A stretch of DNA of 64,000 nucleotides from Coriobacteriaceae bacterium (lineage in GTDB: Bacteria; Actinomycetota; Coriobacteriia; Coriobacteriales; Coriobacteriaceae), in assembly GCA_902363875.1 (NCBI GenBank), contig CABJBO010000007.1:32718-96717 (forward strand). The letters are read 5' to 3'. Below, in pieces: positions 57,259 to 64,000 of the stretch; position 1 is the stretch's first letter; every line of letters begins with the position of its first letter. Position numbers and translations under genes: made by a program. The notes below the pieces were generated by a model, which searched no databases, had not been told where the DNA came from, and saw only the letters and a list, made by a program, of their open reading frames with translations.

Positions 57259-58260
57259 TTACTTCGCGGCGCCGGGGATGCCGTGGGAGGTTTTGGCGGT
57301 TTTGGCTCCGTTTACGATGGCGGTTTCCAGGGCCCTTACGGCGAGCATGCCCAGTAGGTCTAGGGGTGCGGCGGCGCTAGCCTGGGCACCCAACTTGCCG
57401 CTGGCAAGGGTGTAGATGGTGTCGCCGTCGTTGGTGGTGTGCGTGGGACGGATGGCGTGTGCGTAGGCGTCTGCGGCCATTTGGGAGACCTTGGTGGCCT
57501 GGGCCTTAGTGAGCTCCATGTTGGTGACGATGCAGCTGATGGTGGTGTTGGTGCGGTCGAGCGGCATCTGCATGGATCCGGCGGCGGCAAAGGCTGCGAG
57601 TTCCATATCGACGATTTGGTCGCTATCGGCTGAGGCGCGCATGCCGGCGACCCACTCGCCGGTGAGGGGGTCGACAACGTTGCCGCAGGCGTTGACCGAA
57701 ACCACGGCGCCTACCTTAACGGGATCGAGCGCCACGGCGGCAGTGCCAAGGCCGGCCTTCATGCAGGTGGCAGGGCCCATGAGCTTACCTACGGTGGCAC
57801 CGGTGCCGGCGCCCACATTGCCTTGCTCGAGCGTGGTGGGGGTGTTGTCGAGTGCCTCGCGCACGGCGGCGATGCCGGCCTCTATGTCGGGGCGAACGGT
57901 GGGGTCGCCAAAGGCAAGGTCGAAGATACAGCTGGAGCACACGATGGGCACCTGCGTGGGGCCGACGGACAGACCAATGCCGCGGCTCTCGAGTTCGCGA
58001 GCGACGCCGCTTGCAGCCTCGAGGCCAAAGGCCGATCCGCCCGAAAGGCAGACGGCGTGAACCTTGTCGACGGTGTTCTCGGGTCGCAGCAGGTCGGTTT
58101 CGCGCGATGCTGGAGCACCGCCGCGAACGTCAACGCCGCCGGTGGCACCCTCGGGCGCCACGATTACGGTGCAGCCGGTGCCAGCCTCCTCGTCCGTATA
58201 GTTGCCAAAGCAAAAGCCATCGACATTGCAAACATCGATGGCTTCGAGCAGTGTGTCCAT
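57259..58260 (-). CDS. P1-family peptidase (DmpA/S58, N-terminal-nucleophile)
   Basis: 333 aa. Family blocks: ATGGVDVRGGAPASRETD, VHAVCLSGGSAFGLEAASGV, the self-cleavage site region LEQGNVGAGTGATVGK and GMRASADSD. The precursor is cut before the nucleophile in GAGTG to give two chains. Family members are aminopeptidases or L-aminopeptidase/D-esterases. Cytoplasmic. Start ATG 58260 behind AGGAG. Confidence 0.85.
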   Translation of the reverse strand: MDTLLEAIDVCNVDGFCFGNYTDEEAGTGCTVIVAPEGATGGVDVRGGAPASRETDLLRPENTVDKVHAVCLSGGSAFGLEAASGVARELESRGIGLSVGPTQVPIVCSSCIFDLAFGDPTVRPDIEAGIAAVREALDNTPTTLEQGNVGAGTGATVGKLMGPATCMKAGLGTAAVALDPVKVGAVVSVNACGNVVDPLTGEWVAGMRASADSDQIVDMELAAFAAAGSMQMPLDRTNTTISCIVTNMELTKAQATKVSQMAADAYAHAIRPTHTTNDGDTIYTLASGKLGAQASAAAPLDLLGMLAVRALETAIVNGAKTAKTSHGIPGAAK

Positions 58261-58360
58261 GTTTTCTCCTATCGGTTTTCCGCCGGGCCTTATGCCCGGT
58301 CGGGATCCGTACGGTACGGCAAAATTGTAGGCGCTGGGGGATAACCAGCGCCAGATGCAA

Positions 58361-58942
58361 TTACGAGAGTTTTTGAATCGCGCGTGCGACGCGAGCGATG
58401 GGCAAGCCCACCACGTTGTAGAAGTCACCCGAAATATCGTGCACAAGCATGCGGCCGCCTGTGCCTTGGATGCCGTAGGCCCCGGCCTTGTCCATGGGTT
58501 CGCCGGAGGCAACATAGCGCTCGATCTGCTCTTTGGTAAGCTCATAGAACGTCACGTCGGTCACATCGACAAACGACAGGCTCTCGGCGGCATGCGGAGC
58601 GGCCGTGTCGCCTGCCTTAACGATGCAGACGCCGGTTGCGACCTGGTGCGTGCGGCCCGAAAGCTCGCGGAGCATGGTGCGCGCCTCGTCCTCGGTTGCC
58701 GGCTTGCCCAGAATCTTACCATCGAAGGTGACAATAGTATCGGCCGCGACGGTCAGTTCGTTGGGCTCGGCATGCTCGGCGGCAACGGAGGCGGCTTTGG
58801 CGCGTGCTAAGCGTTCAACGAGCGTAAGCGGGGCCTCGCCATCAAAAGGCGTTTCGTCGATATCTGCGGGAATCACGCGAATGTCATAGCCTGCCTCGCG
58901 CATCAACTCGATGCGGCGCGGTGATTGCGAAGCCAAAATCAT
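58361..58942 (-). CDS. maf: Maf-family nucleoside triphosphate pyrophosphatase
   Basis: 193 aa. MILASQSPRRIELMREAGYD and VAADTIVTFDGKILGKP are the Maf signatures; removes modified or canonical NTPs (often dTTP/UTP) and may slow septation. It overlaps the DJ-1-family gene by 4 bp (ATGA), so translation is coupled. Confidence 0.93.
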   Translation of the reverse strand: MILASQSPRRIELMREAGYDIRVIPADIDETPFDGEAPLTLVERLARAKAASVAAEHAEPNELTVAADTIVTFDGKILGKPATEDEARTMLRELSGRTHQVATGVCIVKAGDTAAPHAAESLSFVDVTDVTFYELTKEQIERYVASGEPMDKAGAYGIQGTGGRMLVHDISGDFYNVVGLPIARVARAIQKLS

Positions 58943-59481
58943 AGCTGAATGCCCTCGGCGACCTTCTCGACGGCCTTGTCGCCGGCGAGTGTGCGCAGCA
59001 GCTCAAGCGCAAAGGGGAGCGACTGGGCCATGCCGCTGGCGGTGATGATGTTGCCGTCTTGCGTAACCTTCTCGCCGGTATAGGCGCCTACGGGGAAGCT
59101 TTTCTCAAAGCCAGGGAAGCACGTGGCCTGGCGCCCCTCGAGTAGGTCGAGCTCGCCCAGGATAAACGGGGCGGCGCAGATGGCGGCAACGTGCTTGGTC
59201 GCGGCGAACTCGCAGACCACGTCGCAGACGCGCTGATCGGCGCGCAGGTTGGTGGCACCGGGCAGGCCGCCGGGCAGCACGACGCAGTCGTACTCGTCAA
59301 AGTTGATCTCATCAAAGAGCGCATCGCAGGTCACGGGGATCTGCAGCGAGCTTACGACCTCACGCGTGGGCATGATCGAGACGAGCGTGGCACGCACGCC
59401 GCCGCGACGCATGACATCGACCATGGTCAAGCATTCAATAGTTTCAAAGCCATCGGCGGCGAGAACGGCAACGCTGGGCAT
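58939..59481 (-). CDS. DJ-1/PfpI-family protein
   Basis: 180 aa. VAVLAADGFETIECLTMVDV at the start, VLPGGLPGATNLRAD, and the nucleophile elbow HVAAICAAPFILGELDLLEG with the conserved Cys. Matches DJ-1/YajL-type proteins (stress chaperone or deglycase-like). Start ATG 59481 behind AAAGGA. Upstream partner of maf. Confidence 0.88.
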   Translation of the reverse strand: MPSVAVLAADGFETIECLTMVDVMRRGGVRATLVSIMPTREVVSSLQIPVTCDALFDEINFDEYDCVVLPGGLPGATNLRADQRVCDVVCEFAATKHVAAICAAPFILGELDLLEGRQATCFPGFEKSFPVGAYTGEKVTQDGNIITASGMAQSLPFALELLRTLAGDKAVEKVAEGIQL

Positions 59482-59587
59482 GAGGGTTCCTTTCATAGGC
59501 GGCATACAATTAGCCGTCTTATACCCCGAAGACCTCCGCTTGCCACGCTCGATTTCCCAATGATTATTCTGAGCAATGATTAAGTGG

Positions 59588-60901
59588 CTAGTTGCGCCTA
59601 AGGTGGACGACGGTCTCGCAGTGGAAGGTTTGTGGGAACAGGTCGACTGGCGTGATCTTGACGGGGGAGAAGGTGCCTTCTTCGACAAAGCGTTTGAGAT
59701 CGCGCGCCAGGGTGGCCGGGTCGCAGCTCACGTAGGCGACATCGCGAGCACTCGTGCTGGCGATAAGGTCGATCGCCTCGGGGGCGAGGCCTGCGCGCGG
59801 CGGGTCGACCACCAAGACGTCGGCATCCTGGTCGGGGAACTCGCGCACCGCGTCTCCGCCAATGACGTCGACGTTATCAAGCTTGTTGATCTCCAGGTTA
59901 CGGCGCAGGTCGCGCACGGCTGGGCCGTAGGCCTCGACGGCGGCGACGAAGTCGCAGCGGCGGGCGAGCGGCAGGGTAAAGGTTCCGGCGCCGCAGTACA
60001 GGTCCACGGCAAGCTCGTCTTCTTGCGGGTCGAGCGCTTCCATGACAAGCTCGATCAAAATCTCGGCACCCTTGGTGTTGACCTGGAAAAAAGACGGGGC
60101 AGACAAGCGCATCTGACCCTCGGCGATATTCTCGGTCCATGAGCCCTCTCCGGCGAGCATTTCGACCTTGGAGACACGGCGGGCCTTCTTTTCGCCCTTG
60201 CTCATCACGCGCACGATGCTCGTGGGATGAGCGGCGTCCGCCAGCACGCGGGAGACCTGCGAGCGCGGAAAAGAGCCTGTAGGCGTCCAGAGTGCGACCT
60301 CGAGTGCCTTGGTACGGCGCGATGCACGAATGCCCACGCGTTCGAGCCCCAAGTCATGGCTGCCGCTTAGATAGTTGAGTGCGCCGACGACCGATTTGAG
60401 CGCCTTCGGGAAGCGCTTATCGAACAGCGGGCACGCATCGACGGTCACGATTTTGCTGGGGTTGACACCGTGCATGCCAAGGCGCACGCGACCGTTGACG
60501 ACGGTCGGTTCGAGCTCGATTTTATTGCGGTAGCCCCAGTCGTCCTTGGTGTGGCAGATGGGCTGTACCAACTCATCGACCTGCTCAGGAGCGAACTTGC
60601 CGATGCGCTCGAGCGTGGAGCGCAGGTTTTGCTCCTTGGCGGCGAGCTGTGCCGTGCGTGAGAGATTGCCCCACGAACAACCGCCGCAGATGCCAACGAA
60701 GGGGCAGGGGGGCTGAATGCGATCGGGGCTCGGCTCCAGAATCTCGGTCGTGCGGGCGCGCATGAACGACTTGCCGTCCTGTACGACCTCGGCCTCGACG
60801 GTGTCGCCTGCCACGGCGCCCTGCACAAAGACGGCCTTGCCGTTGTCGGCGTGCGCCAGCCCGTCGGCGCCGTAGGTCATCGATTCTATAGTGAGCTTCA
60901 T
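59588..60901 (-). CDS. RNA (uracil-C5)-methyltransferase, TrmA/RlmD class
   Basis: 437 aa. N-terminal TRAM domain (LTIESMTYGADGLAHADNGK), 4Fe-4S cysteines PPCPFVGICGGCSWGN, the SAM domain DLYCGAGTFTLPLAR and the catalytic YVSCDPATLARDL near the end. Uses SAM to make m5U in 23S rRNA or tRNA; rRNA (RlmD/RlmCD) is more likely from the cluster. Start ATG 60901. Confidence 0.88.
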   Translation of the reverse strand: MKLTIESMTYGADGLAHADNGKAVFVQGAVAGDTVEAEVVQDGKSFMRARTTEILEPSPDRIQPPCPFVGICGGCSWGNLSRTAQLAAKEQNLRSTLERIGKFAPEQVDELVQPICHTKDDWGYRNKIELEPTVVNGRVRLGMHGVNPSKIVTVDACPLFDKRFPKALKSVVGALNYLSGSHDLGLERVGIRASRRTKALEVALWTPTGSFPRSQVSRVLADAAHPTSIVRVMSKGEKKARRVSKVEMLAGEGSWTENIAEGQMRLSAPSFFQVNTKGAEILIELVMEALDPQEDELAVDLYCGAGTFTLPLARRCDFVAAVEAYGPAVRDLRRNLEINKLDNVDVIGGDAVREFPDQDADVLVVDPPRAGLAPEAIDLIASTSARDVAYVSCDPATLARDLKRFVEEGTFSPVKITPVDLFPQTFHCETVVHLRRN

Positions 60902-60948
60902 ATCCCTGCCTGTCATTCGTGTTGTTGCTCGCACCATGGTAGCAGGGA

Positions 60949-60991
60949 AAAGCGCCCCGCATCCGAGGCTTTCCTCAAATGCGGGGCGCTT
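60949..60991. terminator. Hairpin between ppk1 and the methyltransferase gene
   Basis: AGCGCCCCGCAT pairs with ATGCGGGGCGCT over a 17-base loop, 24 bp beyond the ppk1 stop on the minus strand. Confidence 0.65.
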
Positions 60992-61014
60992 CTACAAACT
61001 GCTTCTACAAACGA

Positions 61015-63417
61015 CTATTTCGTCTTGCCAGTAATGAGCGTCTTAAGACCCAGGCCGATCAGGCCCAGGCCCATGCGCACACGACCGGGGCGATGGCGCT
61101 CGATGGCCTTGGTCTTGCCGGCGGGCTTATCGCGACGGGCGCTCGTCTCGGGTGCGGGCTTAGCTGCCTGCGGCTCGGGCTGAGGTGCAGGTGCGGGCTC
61201 GGGCTCAATGACGGTCGCCTGGACCTTCTGAACCTCGGGTGTGGCCGGCTGCGGCTTAGGAGCAGGGGCGGGCTTTGCCTCAATGACGGGCTCGGCCGCG
61301 GCCTCGGCGTTGCGGTAGGCACGCTCCAGCAGGGCTTCCTGCGAGTTGAAGGGTTTATCACCCTCTGCGCGCTCCACGGGGACCCAGGTGCCGTCGCTCG
61401 TGAGGCTGCGGGCCTTCACGTTGTCGCGCAGCTGCATGCTCATGTACTCGTGCACCAGGGCGCGGCAGGTGGGGTCGAGCACGGGGAAGGCGATCTCCAC
61501 GCGGTGCTCGGTGTTGCGTGTCATCATGTCGGCCGAGCTCAGGTAAATCATGTCCGAGTCCACGCCAAAGGCGTAAACGCGCGCATGCTCCAAAAAGCGT
61601 CCGACGATAGAACGGACATGCACGTTCTCGGTCTTGCCAGGAACGCCCGGCTTGAGGCACGAGATGCCGCGGATGATCATGTCCACGCGGACTCCTGCGC
61701 ACGATGCCTCGGCGATCTTGTCGATGACCTCGCGGTCGGTGAGCGAGTTGAGTTTAAAGAACACGCGGGCGGGCTCGCCGGCGAGGGCGCGCTGGATCTC
61801 GCGGTCAAGCCCGCGCATGATGAGCGGTTTCAGTCCGACGGGCGCCACACCCAGGAAGCGGTAATCGCCGCGCAGGTTGCCCAGCGACAGGTTGCGGAAG
61901 AACAGGTTGGCGTCCTCGCCGATGCCGGGGTGAGCGGTCATGAGCATAAAGTCGCTGTAGAGTTTGGCCGTCTTCTCGTTAAAGTTGCCGGTGCCCAGCA
62001 GCGTCAGGCGCGTTAGCGCCATGCCCTCGCGATAGGTGAGCTGGCAGATCTTGGAGTGGCACTTAAAGCCCTCGGAGCCGTAGATGACGGTGCAGCCGGC
62101 CTCTTCCAGGCGCTCGGCCCACTCGATGTTGTTCTGCTCGTCAAAGCGCGCGCGGAGCTCCATGAGCACCGTGACCTCTTTGCCGTTCTCGGCGGCATCG
62201 ATCAGCGACTCGCACAGGCGGCTCTGCTTGGCCACGCGGTAGAGCGTGATGCGCAGTGAGATGCACTCGGGGTCGTAGGCGGCCTCGTGCACCAGATCCA
62301 GGAAGGGGTTCATGGCCTCATAGGGATAAAAGAGCAGCTTGTCGTGCTGAAGTACCTGCTCGCGGATGGAGCGGGTCATATCGATAGTGGGGTTGGGCTG
62401 CGGCTTAAACGGCGTAAAGAGCAGCTCGTTGCGCAGGTGCTCGGGAATCTTGCCCTCAATGCCAAAGACGTAGCCTAGGTCGAGCGGGATATCGCAGGTA
62501 AAGACAGAGCGGCGCGAAAGCTCGAGCGCCTTGCGGATGGTCTTGAGCGTCGCCTTCTCGAGCGACCCCGAGACCGCGAGCACCACCGGCTGCAGGCGCA
62601 AGCGTTTCTTGAGGATGCGCTTCATGTGCTGGCGGTAATCCTCTTCCTCCTCGATGCCCTCGCCGTCTGGGTCGATATCGGCATTGCGGGTGACGCGGAT
62701 CAGAGCGCGGTCGAGTGGCTTATAGGAGCCAAAGCAGCTGTCCAGGCAGGCAAGAATGACGTCCTCGAGCAAGATGTAGGAGTAGGTGCCGGCGGGCGAG
62801 GGAATCTCGACCACGCGGTTCATCGAGGCGGGAATCTCGATGAGGCCCAGCAGGCTTTCCTCGTCCGTGACACCGTCCAGTCTGCAAGCTAGATAGAGTG
62901 CGCCGTTGCGCAGGTTGGGGAAGGGGTGGCGCGGGTCAATGACCAACGGCGAGATGACCGGCGACACGTAGGCCTGGAAGTAGCGGGTGACAAAGGTGCG
63001 CTCCTCGGGCGTAAGCGAATCGATGCGAGCGCGGTGAACGCCCAGGGCGTCGAGTTTGCCCTCGATGCTCTTGAAGATGGACTCCCAACGGGTAAGGAGT
63101 CCGGGCAGCTCTACCATGACGGCATCGACCTGTTCGGAGGCGGTCATATTGCTCTTGTTGTCCACAGGCTGTTTTTTGAGTTCTGCCAGGTCGGACAGGC
63201 CGCCCACGCGCACCATGAGAAACTCGTCGAGGTTGGACTCGAAGATCGACACGAACTTTAGACGCTCGAACAAAGGAACGGTCTCGTCGAATGCCTCGTC
63301 AAGCACGCGGTTGTCAAAGCGCAGCCAGCTAAGCTCTCGGTTTTGCGTATACGAAAAATCACGCGGCGGCTTGCGCAGCTTGGCGGCCTTTTGCTTCTTT
63401 TCGATTTTGCTCGGCAT
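61015..63417 (-). CDS. ppk1: Polyphosphate kinase 1
   Basis: Polymerises ATP phosphates to polyphosphate. 800 aa. N-terminal NRELSWLRFDNRVLDEAFDE, catalytic His regions GFKCHSKICQLTYREG then LGTGNFNEKTAKLY, and SIVGRFLEHARVYAFG. After residue about 700 a Pro/Ala/Glu/Lys-rich tail (EAKPAPAPKPQPATPEVQ) replaces any domain, ending in a basic KTKAIERHRPGRVRMGL stretch. Start ATG 63417; ATG 63423 also possible. Confidence 0.93.
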   Translation of the reverse strand: MPSKIEKKQKAAKLRKPPRDFSYTQNRELSWLRFDNRVLDEAFDETVPLFERLKFVSIFESNLDEFLMVRVGGLSDLAELKKQPVDNKSNMTASEQVDAVMVELPGLLTRWESIFKSIEGKLDALGVHRARIDSLTPEERTFVTRYFQAYVSPVISPLVIDPRHPFPNLRNGALYLACRLDGVTDEESLLGLIEIPASMNRVVEIPSPAGTYSYILLEDVILACLDSCFGSYKPLDRALIRVTRNADIDPDGEGIEEEEDYRQHMKRILKKRLRLQPVVLAVSGSLEKATLKTIRKALELSRRSVFTCDIPLDLGYVFGIEGKIPEHLRNELLFTPFKPQPNPTIDMTRSIREQVLQHDKLLFYPYEAMNPFLDLVHEAAYDPECISLRITLYRVAKQSRLCESLIDAAENGKEVTVLMELRARFDEQNNIEWAERLEEAGCTVIYGSEGFKCHSKICQLTYREGMALTRLTLLGTGNFNEKTAKLYSDFMLMTAHPGIGEDANLFFRNLSLGNLRGDYRFLGVAPVGLKPLIMRGLDREIQRALAGEPARVFFKLNSLTDREVIDKIAEASCAGVRVDMIIRGISCLKPGVPGKTENVHVRSIVGRFLEHARVYAFGVDSDMIYLSSADMMTRNTEHRVEIAFPVLDPTCRALVHEYMSMQLRDNVKARSLTSDGTWVPVERAEGDKPFNSQEALLERAYRNAEAAAEPVIEAKPAPAPKPQPATPEVQKVQATVIEPEPAPAPQPEPQAAKPAPETSARRDKPAGKTKAIERHRPGRVRMGLGLIGLGLKTLITGKTK

Positions 63418-63971
63418 ATGCATCTGTCCGTTCAGTCCCCGCAGGGGACGATAGCCTAACTCTATTCTATTGTCTCAATTTAGTTGACCGCTGGCACGGA
63501 CGTATCGCGTGAACGGTATCTTTACCTATTTCTTACGATGCCCGGCCATAGAACGAACGCTCGCGACGCTATTGCTAGCGTTCAATATTCTCACTCAACT
63601 GATAAGGATGCGTGAATAAGAATGATGGCAAGCTGAATATCATTGAATTCGGTCCAAAACGTGGGCTAGCTTCATTTATATACATAAAACCGTTTTACCT
63701 ATGCAATTCTGAATCATGGATTTATAGATGCGATGGGGGATAATTTATAGGAAAAAGAGCGTTTACCTTTGAAAAGGTACTTTAGAGCGCCGAAGTGCAT
63801 CATGGGGGAATCACATGCGATATACCGTTCATCGCACTTTGTTGACCGTTCGGGGGTGAGGTGGAATTGCGGGTGGAATTTGGATATAACTAGAGCTGTC
63901 AGCAAGCAGCGCCCGTTACGGAAGGGCGCTGATAGATTCGGCCGAAAGGCCCGAAAGAAAGGTAGGAGGCC
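63418..63971. other. 554-bp intergenic region before the last gene
   Basis: No gene seen. AT-richer than the coding DNA. It holds a GAACGC...GCGTTC inverted repeat (about 63553-63584), and near the right end a GCGCCC-GTTACGGAA-GGGCGC hairpin (63913-63935) in the leader of the next gene. GAATTC-like AT stretches at 63630-63720 could hold a promoter. Confidence 0.4.
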
Positions 63972-64000
63972 ATGACGAAAGGTCTGCACGTGCCTTCCGA
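63972..64000 (+). CDS. Start of a gene, probably arginine deiminase
   Basis: ATG 63972 sits behind AGGAGG and reads MTKGLHVPS before the window ends. GLHVPSE/GIHVxSEIG is the usual start of arginine deiminases, which make citrulline and ammonia. Nine residues cannot prove it. Confidence 0.45.

Noticed and set aside
1-64000. tRNA, rRNA, prophage, restriction or toxin-antitoxin island
   Set aside because: No tRNA cloverleaf, rRNA block, phage structural gene or restriction enzyme was recognised while reading both strands; a tRNAscan run would be decisive.

Overview
The window is about 64 kb of a high-GC, gene-dense chromosome that reads as a gut Coriobacteriia, most likely Collinsella. This rests on protein recognition, an actinobacterial-type LexA box, a Trp-Trp-Trp leader peptide of actinobacterial style, and a fermentative set (pgi, ldh, pta, two ackA). 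The species cannot be fixed from sequence alone. No rRNA, tRNA, CRISPR array or prophage was seen.

Layout. 1-9.8 kb: start of a Y-family polymerase under a LexA box, a truncated Fe-alcohol-dehydrogenase domain, pgi, two HAD phosphatases, tatD-tcdA, an sdpR-sdpI pair beside a tiny hydrophobic peptide, and ettA. 10-14 kb: an AT-richer pair (Tat-exported C39-like protease and lipoprotein) and two low-complexity proteins. 14-21 kb: nadE, a PLP aminotransferase, ldh, a DUF2974 hydrolase between direct repeats, and a 37-kDa-type nucleoid protein. 21-27 kb: lysine/diaminopimelate block (lysA-dapA in-frame fusion, dapB, dapH) under a lysine riboswitch, with a divergent M20 deacetylase. 27-33 kb: lipoprotein with a sequestered Shine-Dalgarno, an HTH protein, a Ser/Thr kinase, a PcsB-like wall hydrolase, and a D-aspartate ligase-aspartate racemase pair. 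33.3-36.9 kb: an IS3-type element split by an intact IS21-type element, both with target duplications. 37-40.5 kb: an ECF transporter (ecfT, fused ecfA, TrpP-like S component) behind a Trp leader peptide and terminator. 40.7-50.5 kb: C69 dipeptidase, lipid kinase with a 30-aa membrane peptide, rnd, Zn peptidase, xseAB, HIT protein, LysR, MFS. 50.6-64 kb: two tandem acetate kinases, pta, glf with a GT2, P1 peptidase, maf with a DJ-1 protein, an RNA methyltransferase, ppk1, and the first codons of a probable arginine deiminase.

The most unusual signal is between genes. At least seven large folded elements (about 100-230 bp; long outer stem, internal loop, apical hairpin) each sit 1-16 nt after a stop codon, in the sense orientation of that gene, where an ordinary terminator would be expected. 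Three (after dapH, rnd and the TrpP-like gene) share one core while their stems differ by compensating changes. Two (after the GT2 and the P1 peptidase) share a second core. One after pta resembles the second, and one after tatD shares only the architecture. I find no name for them.

Functionally the genes cover sugar entry and acetate/lactate fermentation (pgi, ldh, ackA, pta), lysine and cell-wall precursor supply by what looks like the N-acetyl diaminopimelate route, wall cross-linking and turnover, tryptophan uptake, and RNA/DNA housekeeping.
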